From the NCBI RefSeq assembly GCF_003217495.1, contig NZ_QJSW01000002.1, positions 172,296 to 236,295 of the forward strand: 64,000 bases of DNA, given 5' to 3'. Every line of letters begins with the position of its first letter. Position 1 is the first letter of the stretch. The notes beneath the pieces were generated by a model that worked only from the letters and a program-made list of their open reading frames with translations, ran no database searches and was not told where the DNA came from. This DNA is from Paenibacillus barcinonensis (GTDB taxonomy: Bacteria > Bacillota > Bacilli > Paenibacillales > Paenibacillaceae). Positions 36,411-45,648 of this stretch are shown in pieces. The position numbers and the translations under genes are program-made.

Positions 36411-37547
36411 TTAGGCTGTATAGCGAACTTCTTTCAGGATCGCCACACCCATGCGTTGGTTAGCCGATAGATTCATAAAATTTTGAGCCGTATCTGTGTC
36501 AAAATAACGATATACCTCTTGATTCCAGGTTTTCCCTTCAACATCAATAATCAACTCATCGAGATGCAGGATATTATGTTTGGTAACCGCAATGCAGTTA
36601 TCAAATTGACCGCGATACCCTTCATATGGATGAACAACATAAATTGGAGACAAATGATATTTCGAAGTCCATTTTGAAGCCTGAAAGCCCTGCGGTTCCA
36701 ATTCGAGACCAGTATCTCCTAATTCCGGATCTTGATAAGCTTTCCCTTTCGGTGGAGCCTGTGTAATAAAAGAAGGATAATGCTGCTGAAACTCAATGCC
36801 CGACTTGGTTTTTAACATCTGAAGTGTGTTGTTACCAGCAGAAGTATATTGCCCATAATAATAGGTCCCTGTCGACGCAATTTTAGAGATATCAGGCTCA
36901 TCAATAACCGCACCAGCAGTCAGCATTACATTTCCATCCACATCATTCAGATTGTATTTAAACGGTTTAAGGGCACCGACGTACAGGAACGATTTTTTGT
37001 AATCCAGGAAGTTTACAGCCGGGTCGGCCACAAGAACCATAGCCAATCGGTTGTTCATAACATTTACATACATATATACAGGCTTTTCTTTATTTCGATC
37101 TGTCGGCGTGTAATTTTCCAGCGCCCATTGGTACAGTACAGGGTGACCTGTCAATTTGAATGTTGGACGAGTAGTGACTGGCAGCGCTGCTGGTTCACTG
37201 CCCTCCAAATCTTCAAGCAACTGAACAGTTAATGTACTATGTTCCTCGTAAGCTGGTACGGGAGCAACCTCACGTGGTACAAGCGCATGATTAATAAAGC
37301 TCACATAAAAATGTTTTGTAATTGGGGTTGTCTGCGTTCCAATCGTCATAATGCCCCGCAAAATTAATTCCTGGATGCGATTGTTACTGTCCTTCTCTTC
37401 GTAGAAGACTTTCCATTGATTTTGCTCTTGAGCTTCACCTGCAGTTGATTCGTAAGGATAATTTCCAAAGTCAGTAACTTCTTCCTTCAATTTAGTCAAC
37501 AAGTCCTGAGAAGTAGTAATTGTTTCTACATATTTAAAATTTGTCAT
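36411..37547 (-). CDS. Tail-surface paralog (family member 4)
   Basis: 378 aa. Shares with the upstream 653-aa protein the pattern YMYVNVMNNRLAMVLVADP..NFLDY..SFLYVG.L.PF, then QHYPSFIT, KYHLSPIYVVHPYEGYRGQFD, DELIIDVE and YRYFD. The C terminus is also related to the three paralogs at 19749-22595. A conserved building block used several times in one particle; exact place unknown. Confidence 0.7.
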   Translation of the reverse strand: MTNFKYVETITTSQDLLTKLKEEVTDFGNYPYESTAGEAQEQNQWKVFYEEKDSNNRIQELILRGIMTIGTQTTPITKHFYVSFINHALVPREVAPVPAYEEHSTLTVQLLEDLEGSEPAALPVTTRPTFKLTGHPVLYQWALENYTPTDRNKEKPVYMYVNVMNNRLAMVLVADPAVNFLDYKKSFLYVGALKPFKYNLNDVDGNVMLTAGAVIDEPDISKIASTGTYYYGQYTSAGNNTLQMLKTKSGIEFQQHYPSFITQAPPKGKAYQDPELGDTGLELEPQGFQASKWTSKYHLSPIYVVHPYEGYRGQFDNCIAVTKHNILHLDELIIDVEGKTWNQEVYRYFDTDTAQNFMNLSANQRMGVAILKEVRYTA

Positions 37548-37561
37548 TTGTATTTTTCCTC

Positions 37562-39523
37562 CTATTTTATCTCTTTTAAGAATGCAATGGTGATGACATC
37601 TGGTGAAGGAGAATGCTTGAACAGATTAAGCGGGCTTTTAATGCTGAAAAATTTGTACACTTCTGTCCATGTTCCCAGCGACGGTTTGGAAGGGTCCTTC
37701 AGAATCTCGGTATCTACAATCAATTCATCGCGATTCACCAGATTATGGTCATAGATCGCAACCACACCGTCCATATACCCCCGATAACCTTCTGCCTGAT
37801 GAACCAGATAGATTGGACTTGCATGATACTTTCCAGTCCACAGTGACTTTTGGAAGCCTGCCGAATCTACAATTAACTTGGAGAGACCTGAAGGAAGTTT
37901 CCCTACAGAAGGATAATTCGGCAGATGCGAGATAAATGCTGGATAATAGCGTTGGAACAACACGTTGCTTCTTGTTTTCAACATAGACATGGAATCCATA
38001 CCATTAGAGGTGTACTCCCCATACTGGGCATAAACATCTGGATTAAGATCCGTCAGAATATCATTTTTGGTATAACCCGTCATATCCGTCCGAAGATCTC
38101 CCATTCCTACGGTTACGCCAAAATTCCCTCCGTGATCAAACTCATTAAACGGTACAATTTTACCTATGTATCCAAAACTTCGATAATAGCTGTGAATATT
38201 AGGGGAAGGGTCTCCTTCAAGTACCAGGACAACGCGATCGTTATTCACTGAAAGAGTATACGATACTAAATAATCCGGTCTTCTTTTTTTATTAGGAAGC
38301 CATGATGTTGTAGAATTACGACCATGGAAAAAACGTGCAGCCGGGCTAACAATTTCTGTTTTCTCGTCATAATCCAGTTTCCATTTCGTGGATGGTGGAA
38401 CAAATGGTTTAAGTGCCTCAGGATCATTCCATACAAGATACATATAATGCGCTTTTAGCTGGTCAATGACAGTTGGTGATTTCCCCAATGTAATGCTATC
38501 CGGATCACAGATCCCGTCATACGTTTTACTTTCACTGCCTTGCTCATTTTTGCCTTCAAAACCTTCTCCATAGTAAACATTAATATAATTCCAATCATTA
38601 GCAGGCTGCTCAAGCATGACATAATAATCACGACTCTGGATGCCCGAAGGAACCGTAGGTGTTGCTTTGACAACCGTTTGGGCAGTTGCATAATTCAGAA
38701 CATCAGCTGTGTAGTAGAGTTCATCAAATTTGTAGGTTTGTTTAACAGGTTCGTAATAACTATCAACAATACTGGCCCAATCCCAGTAAGGGGATGAATA
38801 TTGTGATACTACTCTTCTGGTAAAGTTATACTGATACTTCCCCTTTGGAGTAAGCTGGATTGCATAAGCCCAATCCGTAGGCATCTCTGTAATGATCTCA
38901 AATTGATTCCATTCCGCAGATGGTTTTGTTGTTCCATCCAGATTGCCAATAACCTGGCGTACAAGATAAGCTCGGTACCCCTCAGAAACCGAACTATCCT
39001 GAACTACTGTTACTAGACATCCAGGAACATCCACATATACTGTTTCTTTCGTAAGATTATCCTGATAGCTGAATTGAACAACCTGAATTTTTCTTCCTGT
39101 CTTATAGTTTCCATAAGTTGTACCCACATTGGACGAGTTTGGATTAGGCTTGCCTTCAATTTTCTCATCGTAGTAAATCGACCCTACTTCCCAAAGACAA
39201 CCATCTGCATCTAGTGCTGAATCCCCGGTGTGACTTTTAGCCCCTGTCCAATCCGGAATTTTGTACACCCCATATTGCTTTCCATCCGAATGAGCATACA
39301 TGCCAACGATACCTTTATGATAATTCTTACTGTAGGTGACCCATTTCGCTCCATCAGACTCATACACCTTTTTCCAGCGATTAGCGTCAAGGCCACCTTC
39401 AGCTCTGGGAATATCAGCATTCACAATCTCATCCGCCAAAGTATTAATCAGTTTTTGTGCTTCCGATTCTCCGTCCAGATATGCGGCAAAATTCGTTAGC
39501 GGTTTTTGCAGTGCCATCGTCAC
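37562..39523 (-). CDS. Tail-surface paralog (family member 5, longest)
   Basis: 653 aa. Two-part protein: an N-terminal half with its own beta domains (WVTYSKNYHKGIVGMYAHSDGKQYGVYKIPDW) and a C-terminal half paralogous to the 36411 protein (YTLSVNNDRVVLVLEGDPSPN..SYYRSFGYIGKIVPF, YYPAFIS, KYHASPIYLVHQAEGYRGYMD, DELIVDTE). The size difference suggests an added receptor or assembly domain. Confidence 0.7.
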   Translation of the reverse strand: MTMALQKPLTNFAAYLDGESEAQKLINTLADEIVNADIPRAEGGLDANRWKKVYESDGAKWVTYSKNYHKGIVGMYAHSDGKQYGVYKIPDWTGAKSHTGDSALDADGCLWEVGSIYYDEKIEGKPNPNSSNVGTTYGNYKTGRKIQVVQFSYQDNLTKETVYVDVPGCLVTVVQDSSVSEGYRAYLVRQVIGNLDGTTKPSAEWNQFEIITEMPTDWAYAIQLTPKGKYQYNFTRRVVSQYSSPYWDWASIVDSYYEPVKQTYKFDELYYTADVLNYATAQTVVKATPTVPSGIQSRDYYVMLEQPANDWNYINVYYGEGFEGKNEQGSESKTYDGICDPDSITLGKSPTVIDQLKAHYMYLVWNDPEALKPFVPPSTKWKLDYDEKTEIVSPAARFFHGRNSTTSWLPNKKRRPDYLVSYTLSVNNDRVVLVLEGDPSPNIHSYYRSFGYIGKIVPFNEFDHGGNFGVTVGMGDLRTDMTGYTKNDILTDLNPDVYAQYGEYTSNGMDSMSMLKTRSNVLFQRYYPAFISHLPNYPSVGKLPSGLSKLIVDSAGFQKSLWTGKYHASPIYLVHQAEGYRGYMDGVVAIYDHNLVNRDELIVDTEILKDPSKPSLGTWTEVYKFFSIKSPLNLFKHSPSPDVITIAFLKEIK

Positions 39524-39528
39524 CCTCC

Positions 39529-39939
39529 TTATTTCAAAAATTTGATGTTGTACCAGACCGTTTTGGCCTCAGGCACTACGCTTACGAAGTCGAACTTGAT
39601 TGTGGTTCCAGCCGGGATCGGGTAAACAATACCGAAGCTGTTCCCCATCGATACCGATTCGGGAAGTTCCTTCGTATAAATCGTATTGCAAATTCTCTCT
39701 TTCCCGATGGTCAGTTCCCAATAATCACCCACGCAATATTGACTTGCTGCAAACGCAATGCTAAGGAACTCCGTGTCATACGCCAGAGTGAACGTATCCG
39801 ACTTCGTGGTCTTCGCCGCTGGAATATCCAACATCTGTCCCCGAATGAACGGGATTGTTTTTTTGCTGAAGTGTGGGTACGGCAGCTCGCGCACTTTGTC
39901 GATGACGCCACCCGCGATATAGGATACGTTAAATGCCAT
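39529..39939 (-). CDS. Small beta-rich tail protein
   Basis: 136 aa, alternating beta pattern (KSDTFTLAYDTEFLSIAFAASQY, GTTIKFDFVSVVPEAKTVWYNIKFLK) suggesting a jelly roll. Unrecognised. First gene after the promoter at 39961 and just ahead of the paralogs at 37562 and 36411, perhaps an adaptor for them. Confidence 0.65.
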   Translation of the reverse strand: MAFNVSYIAGGVIDKVRELPYPHFSKKTIPFIRGQMLDIPAAKTTKSDTFTLAYDTEFLSIAFAASQYCVGDYWELTIGKERICNTIYTKELPESVSMGNSFGIVYPIPAGTTIKFDFVSVVPEAKTVWYNIKFLK

Positions 39940-39957
39940 GAAACCACCTCCTGTAGG

Positions 39958-40374
39958 TTATATACGATGTACATTTGTACCAGTTAAGCGTCCTTCGTCA
40001 TCATAATTCAGAGCAATATTATAGGTAAACATGGCTTCTCCTTCTGCATCAAACGTTCGGGCCGTTACCTGGGTTAAACGGTAGTACCTGTAATATTCAT
40101 AATCTGGATGGTCATAGCCTACACTTGAAGGAAAATCATCCTCGTCTTCTGACCCGAATTGGAGCCAGATGGATACCTTCCATTGGGATTCATAGATAAG
40201 ATCTGCCCCAGTGACACGGTCCGGGTCCTTTATATGTTCTCGATACAAGGTTACAGAAGGCTCGCCTTCCAGCGGTGAAACGCTAGATGAATTTGTACTG
40301 CTGAATTTTCGAAGCTCTCGGTGAATCAAATCCAGCACGGGAAATACGATATTTTCGTTGACAATGCCCGCCAT
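39958..40374 (-). CDS. Small baseplate-type protein of unknown function
   Basis: 138 aa. Aromatic and acidic (GYDHPDYEYYRYYRLTQVTARTFDAEGEAMFTYNIALNYDDEG). It overlaps the upstream hub gene end by 1 bp and is probably part of the tail tip. Its last two codons (CGT ATA) double as the -10 of the next promoter. Unrecognised. Confidence 0.65.
   Translation of the reverse strand: MAGIVNENIVFPVLDLIHRELRKFSSTNSSSVSPLEGEPSVTLYREHIKDPDRVTGADLIYESQWKVSIWLQFGSEDEDDFPSSVGYDHPDYEYYRYYRLTQVTARTFDAEGEAMFTYNIALNYDDEGRLTGTNVHRI
39961..39988 (-). promoter_or_regulatory. Element-type promoter CTTAAC-N16-CGTATA inside a gene end
   Basis: -35 CTTAAC (39983-39988), 16 bp, -10 CGTATA (39961-39966). It lies within the last codons of the 39958 gene, 22 bp ahead of the 39939 start codon. 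Confidence 0.75.
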
Positions 40375-43300
40375 TACACCATCACTCCCTTTCTAGCCCA
40401 CATCAAATCAATAACTTGAAGCATGCCACGATCCACCGTAAATGTGGTCTTGATACTCTTAATCGTATAAATGGCTCGTGTCGTCGTTGTTTTATCTGTC
40501 ACGATGACATTATCCAGCAGATCAAGCGCCGGATTGGCAGGTATGGATACCTGCAATGTACGGCACATACGCTTCATATCAAAAAAAGCTCGCTCCGCCA
40601 CTTGTCTTTTGGCTTCTACCGTTTTCGCCCACGGCACATTAAGCACCATAGTTCGAATTTCCCCTTTGAGCTCCAGCAGAATCTCCTTGTCTACAAAGCT
40701 GCTCTGTCCCTGATTTGCATCTACAACGACAATGTGACTCCGCCCTCTGGACCAATCGGTTGATTTGGTAATGGAAATCAGATTGTCATATTCAGAAAAT
40801 TCGGCAACAACAGGTTTGTCGTAATTCAACCGTTCCAGGCGATAGGTTCCATAACGATCACAGTAACTGCGATAAGGAATTTCCGAGATCACTTCTTGCA
40901 CCGCTTCTGTCACTTTGGTGGACCATTGTTCAAATGTTCTCCCATATTCCTCAGTGAACGGATTTAACCACCCGTTTGGAGTCAGAATGGTGCTTGCATC
41001 CTTCACTTCAAATTCGCCTTCCTGACCAGGTACAGGAACAATAACCCTGCCTGTTTTCTGGTTCACCTCGATCAGGTACGTCTCATCAATAACATAATCG
41101 GGATAAGAACGATCTTCACTGGTTGCTCTCCAGCCCACCAGACCTGCATGCTTGATGAGATCAAGCACAACCGTTGACTTCACCCAGGCTACCTTCTCAA
41201 ATTCAACAGGCTGGGAAGCTGCAGGCGCAGCACTTGCAGCAGTAGGAGCTGTGATAGTCCAGCTTCCCGGGTCTGCCAGCATCTCCTGATAATACATCCA
41301 CACTTTATCCACCCAGTTCGTCTCATCCTCACTCCAAACCATAGGCGCGATATCTCCACCCCTGTGGAAATAAAGGACATCCGCCTTGGAGGTTACTTTT
41401 TTGCCCTTGGATGCCAGAGCTCTGGACATGCGTTCTGCACCACGTTTCATCTGCTCCTGAATGCCACTATACTTCTTGTCAGGGATGCCATATCCGAGAA
41501 TGAAACCGCCACTAGCTTCTCTGCCTCTGCCCTGCGTACCCATGACCGTCTCGTGTCTGCAGATGGCCAGCAGGAACTTGTGATCCGGGACACCGTAAGC
41601 TGCAGCTTGTACTTGTGCGGCTTGAATGATGGTTGAAGTCCTGTCCGTCTGAACAGCCGATGCCGGAACCGGATCGGGAACGTTATCTATATCATCAACT
41701 TCAGGATAAGCCTTCTTCTCTGAAATGACTTTTTCAATAACTCGTTTGTACATATCCCTCGCCGTAATCTCAAGTGTGGAATCCTCACCATTAATATCTA
41801 CCTTATCAATCAATCCTGTAAAAACACGCATCATATGTTGACCATATCCCATATAGATGCGTATCGGTGTATTCTCACTCAGGACACCTACATGAAAACC
41901 ATTGGCAAAATACGACCAGGGTGAAGGTGTTCCTTCTAGTTCGGGAAAATAAGCTGGATTGTAATCCGGGGAAAAGTAACCTCTAGGATTGGAAATTGTC
42001 AGTCTTGCTTCCCTTGCTTCAGCATCAAAAACATCATCAATCTCCGCTGCAATAATATTAGGAAGCACCTGAGTATCCATATAAACAAAAGATCCAACCT
42101 GGATTACATCCGTTTCCTGCCGGTTATTCATCACAAAGCTCTCATAGCTGTTCGTCTGATAATAACCTTCAGATGGGTCGAGTCCTTCCTCCGCCTTCTG
42201 ATTTTTTAAAGGAGCTGGAAGCAGTTCCTGGATGCGAATATAGTCGATGGCAAGCTTCTTGAATTTATTGTTCGTCTTGCCTGCTGAACCCGATGAAGCA
42301 GCCGAATTGACTTTCCCGCCGTAGGTCACTTTAACCTGGATACGTTTGGACTTGGCTGGAATCACAATGTTTTTTAATTCCGTAAGTTTCGTCAGATCAT
42401 AATCTCCGGAAAATGAGTTTATGTACGCATACGTCTTTCCATCAATGACTATCGTAAAAGAGTCACCTTCTGATCCACTAAAATTAGTACCTAATCCAAT
42501 ACTAAGCAGCCCTAATGTAGGCATGCTAAGCTTGGTAACATCGATCTCAAACTCTACCACTACCGCTTCTCCGCCAAATGTATACAGCAGCTTGCCACCA
42601 GAATCGGCCAAAGTCCAGCCGGATTCAATCTTGGCGTAATCGCCAAACTTCAGTCCAGTCTTGTACACACCCTTCTCGTACCAGTTGCGTTTGTCAAACT
42701 TCTCATTCAGCTTGATCTCTCCAGGATAGCCTCCAACATCTACTGGTCTAACGTCACGAAATGTGGTCTCTGCATTACCGTGTAATTTTCGCTTGCCTTC
42801 CAGATACAGCTTGGGATTAACCGCCTTCCCGCCTTCTCCGGTTTTGGTCGTTGGATTAACCCCCTCCCATATTTCAAAATGTAGATGTCGTCCTCGGCCA
42901 GCTGCTCGCTCAGCAGCAGAAACTTTATGCCCATTCGTATAGACACCGCCTGTATTGCCAAGCGTTCCAATAACGTCGCCTTGTGCTACTTCATCATCTA
43001 CTGAACAAAGAATATCCTTGAGATGAAAATATTTTGTAATAATGCCACCAGCATGCCTTATATTCACGGCATTTCCCGCGCCCTCTGTCTTGCTTCTAGT
43101 TATTCGTACAACTTTGCCTGACCATGCAGACAAGATTGGAGTCCCTATCTCATCCCATAGATCAATTCCTCGGTGTGACCGACCATTCGATCTGGCAGCA
43201 CCGAATTTATCTGTAACTTTAATCGTATTTATCGTCTTGCCCTTTACCGGAAAACAAATGTCCTGCGCGTTTACTTTTGTTGAACCGTTATATATACCGT

Positions 43301-43496
43301 TCGCCGTTTCATCTACCCATACGGATTGTGTATTCATGACCGGGACTGCTTCGGAAACTATATGTCTGAACTCCTCGGTTCGTCCCGGAATAAAAGCCAG
43401 CCTGTCCACTTCGACCCGAATGTTGGGAAGAGCATATTCACCGAGCTTTAATCGCTCAGATAGCACACGTAGAACTTCATCTGAAATTGGAATCAT
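40374..43496 (-). CDS. Tail hub / tail lysin with M23 peptidase and glucosaminidase-like domains
   Basis: About 1040 aa from the ATG at 43496, 9 nt after GAGGAGG. Residues about 75-225 are an M23 (LytM) endopeptidase with zinc ligands in SHRGID and HLHFE. A middle beta region follows (FVYMDTQVLPNIIAAEIDD...). Around 620-770 lies a lysozyme-fold region (HKFLLAICRHETVMGTQGRGREASGG) resembling tail glucosaminidases. The C-terminal part (VVVDANQG...LDLLDNVIVTDKTT) is typical of the hub proteins that close the tail tube. Two wall-cutting activities fit penetration of a thick wall. It follows the tape measure and baseplate genes, as in siphophages. Confidence 0.8.
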   Translation of the reverse strand: MIPISDEVLRVLSERLKLGEYALPNIRVEVDRLAFIPGRTEEFRHIVSEAVPVMNTQSVWVDETANGIYNGSTKVNAQDICFPVKGKTINTIKVTDKFGAARSNGRSHRGIDLWDEIGTPILSAWSGKVVRITRSKTEGAGNAVNIRHAGGIITKYFHLKDILCSVDDEVAQGDVIGTLGNTGGVYTNGHKVSAAERAAGRGRHLHFEIWEGVNPTTKTGEGGKAVNPKLYLEGKRKLHGNAETTFRDVRPVDVGGYPGEIKLNEKFDKRNWYEKGVYKTGLKFGDYAKIESGWTLADSGGKLLYTFGGEAVVVEFEIDVTKLSMPTLGLLSIGLGTNFSGSEGDSFTIVIDGKTYAYINSFSGDYDLTKLTELKNIVIPAKSKRIQVKVTYGGKVNSAASSGSAGKTNNKFKKLAIDYIRIQELLPAPLKNQKAEEGLDPSEGYYQTNSYESFVMNNRQETDVIQVGSFVYMDTQVLPNIIAAEIDDVFDAEAREARLTISNPRGYFSPDYNPAYFPELEGTPSPWSYFANGFHVGVLSENTPIRIYMGYGQHMMRVFTGLIDKVDINGEDSTLEITARDMYKRVIEKVISEKKAYPEVDDIDNVPDPVPASAVQTDRTSTIIQAAQVQAAAYGVPDHKFLLAICRHETVMGTQGRGREASGGFILGYGIPDKKYSGIQEQMKRGAERMSRALASKGKKVTSKADVLYFHRGGDIAPMVWSEDETNWVDKVWMYYQEMLADPGSWTITAPTAASAAPAASQPVEFEKVAWVKSTVVLDLIKHAGLVGWRATSEDRSYPDYVIDETYLIEVNQKTGRVIVPVPGQEGEFEVKDASTILTPNGWLNPFTEEYGRTFEQWSTKVTEAVQEVISEIPYRSYCDRYGTYRLERLNYDKPVVAEFSEYDNLISITKSTDWSRGRSHIVVVDANQGQSSFVDKEILLELKGEIRTMVLNVPWAKTVEAKRQVAERAFFDMKRMCRTLQVSIPANPALDLLDNVIVTDKTTTTRAIYTIKSIKTTFTVDRGMLQVIDLMWARKGVMV

Positions 43497-43511
43497 ATGC
43501 ACTCGCCTCCT

Positions 43512-44915
43512 CTACTTGAATCGTTCAATCGTCCATTTTATGAAGCGGTCCAGAAAAGCTGCAGCCTCGGCACGGGTCATCGCTGAATTACCCAAAAACC
43601 AAATTTCTTCGGGATCAATCCCGTTTACAGGCCGCCCCATATCGGTCACAACTGCCGCACCATCTAACTTTTTTTTCACGGGAATGCCCATAATCAGTGG
43701 ATCATTGTTGGAGAATGTCTCATCCTCCATTTCGGACACAGCTACCTTCCAGAAGGAATCCTTGGTCTGCTCAACACGTTCACCCTTGTTTTGATAATAT
43801 ATAGCAGACTCCTTACCGACATCCGCAAATCTTTCACTTACACCTTTCTCATAAAAGAAATGAACCTCATCGCCTTCCGATAAAGGGCCATTAAACACAA
43901 CCGTATGATTATCAATCTCGGTGTAACCTGGAACTGTATCTTTTTTGTTTTTCAACTCCACATCCACTTTTAGCTTCTTCGCCCCATACGGGTAATTCCC
44001 ATTCAACCTGAAGACTCGTTGGCCTTGAAAAGCTGTAATTTTCTGATCGACACCCTTCGTAGGTGCTTCCATATCTGTGAATCGGGCATAAAACACTTTT
44101 CGCAATTTATTTATCAGATGGAATGCTTCTCCACGCTGAATGATTGCATTGGGAAAAAAACAATTGTTGTAGGATGGGTTGTCTGATTTTGCCTTAATAT
44201 CCTCACTCTTGAATTTAAAAGCCCCGCCGCTCGTTTTGGTCCAATAATTAAACTTGCATGTAACACCATTGAGATTAAAAGGCAGAAACACCGAGCCTCC
44301 CGGGCTTACACAATATACATCTGTACGATACCCGATCGCCTTGGTGGCTATCTTGGTTACTGCCGCTGCATCTCCCATGCTATCCGCCCATATTTCAGAA
44401 GGAATACTGAGTCTGCGAAGAGGCTGTCCACCTGCATACATATACTCCTGATGACTCCGGCTAAAAGGATCATAGAAGTATGTTGTTGCAGCACCCAAAA
44501 TAGCTCTCGGCAAACTACCAGTCCAGGAAACAGGCGGCCTTTTCCATTTTTCATCTAGCAGTGGTTCTCCATAGCTGCAAAATGACACAACCTGGCCTGC
44601 TTTTACACCTGTGTATAACTCAATATCCGTTAAATTTTTGTTGTTCTTCTCTGCTGATTTATAGATCGTCTGCACACCATCAATGAAAACATATAACGGA
44701 TTATCATCAGTCGGCTCAATCAGAACCGGTAAACTAAACGAAGTTTGTCCCGATGTTGCCTTAATCTCTTCGTAAACAAAAGGCTTTCCCTCCTTAAACT
44801 TGTTGTAATTAATCCCGGCCACAAACACTTCACCATCTTCGAGCACCATATTGGTTGCTTCCATCACGTCGTTATAGAACCAGTCGCCTTCATTGACATC
44901 CACCCATTTACGCAT
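43512..44915 (-). CDS. Baseplate-type protein with split SLH-like motifs
   Basis: 467 aa from the ATG at 44915, behind AGGAGGTG. It begins with an SLH-like first half (WVDVNEGDWFYNDVMEATNM); SLH second-half signatures recur at FFPNAIIQRGEAFHLINKL and WFLGNSAMTRAEAAAFLDRF, with FTD/FAD starts between them. These three degenerate SLH units are separated by beta insert domains. SLH trimers bind pyruvylated secondary wall polymers in S-layer bacteria, so wall docking is likely. The neighbouring gene also ends in an SLH motif. Confidence 0.7.
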   Translation of the reverse strand: MRKWVDVNEGDWFYNDVMEATNMVLEDGEVFVAGINYNKFKEGKPFVYEEIKATSGQTSFSLPVLIEPTDDNPLYVFIDGVQTIYKSAEKNNKNLTDIELYTGVKAGQVVSFCSYGEPLLDEKWKRPPVSWTGSLPRAILGAATTYFYDPFSRSHQEYMYAGGQPLRRLSIPSEIWADSMGDAAAVTKIATKAIGYRTDVYCVSPGGSVFLPFNLNGVTCKFNYWTKTSGGAFKFKSEDIKAKSDNPSYNNCFFPNAIIQRGEAFHLINKLRKVFYARFTDMEAPTKGVDQKITAFQGQRVFRLNGNYPYGAKKLKVDVELKNKKDTVPGYTEIDNHTVVFNGPLSEGDEVHFFYEKGVSERFADVGKESAIYYQNKGERVEQTKDSFWKVAVSEMEDETFSNNDPLIMGIPVKKKLDGAAVVTDMGRPVNGIDPEEIWFLGNSAMTRAEAAAFLDRFIKWTIERFK

Positions 44916-44946
44916 GACATACACCTCCTGTATTTAGAATAGACAG

Positions 44947-44971
44947 AAAAAAGAGTAGGTTACCCTACTCT
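44947..44971 (-). terminator. Hairpin after the 44965 gene
   Basis: AGAGTAGG-GTAA-CCTACTCT then TTTTTTC on the minus strand, including the stop codon of the 44965 gene. I see no element-type promoter between it and the next gene, so it must be partly read through or the next gene has another promoter. Confidence 0.8.
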
Positions 44972-45615
44972 CGAATTGTTCGTTCTAACAGACGTTTGGT
45001 GCGCATCAGAAACGTAACAAATTCTGCTCTGGTAATGTAATCCTCCGGACGGAAGTACAAAATTGGCGTGCCGTCTAATTGCGTAACCACGGTCAAACCC
45101 AGATCACCCAAACGTTCAATGGAATTTCTGGCCCAATGATCTTTACCTTCTGTCGTCTGCAAATCCTGAAACTGCACCTTACTTTTGCGGTCATATCCAT
45201 CCTTTTTGATGAGTGTCATGGTCAATTCGACCTTATATCCCTTTTGATCCTTGTCCATCGTATCCTGATGATAGAAGATCGGATCAACCTTAATGGACTC
45301 GACCACGCCCACATAGATATTTCCTTTTTCATCATAAAATTTATGTGTCCAACCCACGTACATCACATAATCGTGATAAGACTTTTTGTCTCGGAACAGT
45401 ACATTAATAATTGCTTTATAAGAAGACACACCCATCTGATGAAAATGAGAAGGAGCATTAATCATTTTAATCTCTCTTACCTGAGGATTGGGTGAAGGGG
45501 ATGAATATGGATCAATGATCCGCCCCTCCACGGGCTCAAATTTCATGCCCGTATCTACAAAGAGTGCTCTTTTGTATCGGTCATTCACTAGACCAAACGG
45601 GTCTCGTTGAGGCAT
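44965..45615 (-). CDS. Tail protein with C-terminal SLH motif
   Basis: 216 aa. The first 150 residues are a beta domain typical of distal tail or baseplate proteins (QMGVSSYKAIINVLFRDKKSYHDYVMYVGW). The last 50 carry a clear SLH signature (LGDLGL...FRPEDYITRAEFVTFLMRTKRLL). It lies right after the tape measure gene, the usual place of the distal tail protein. The SLH suffix suggests anchoring to the S-layer wall polymer of the target cell. Confidence 0.7.
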   Translation of the reverse strand: MPQRDPFGLVNDRYKRALFVDTGMKFEPVEGRIIDPYSSPSPNPQVREIKMINAPSHFHQMGVSSYKAIINVLFRDKKSYHDYVMYVGWTHKFYDEKGNIYVGVVESIKVDPIFYHQDTMDKDQKGYKVELTMTLIKKDGYDRKSKVQFQDLQTTEGKDHWARNSIERLGDLGLTVVTQLDGTPILYFRPEDYITRAEFVTFLMRTKRLLERTIRE

Positions 45616-45648
45616 AGCTGAATCCCTCCTTTTTTCATTCTGAATTGT

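Noticed and set aside
43042..43794. 250-codon plus-strand open frame antisense to the hub and baseplate genes
   Set aside because: It crosses two well-supported minus genes and their gap and has no ribosome site or recognisable motif.
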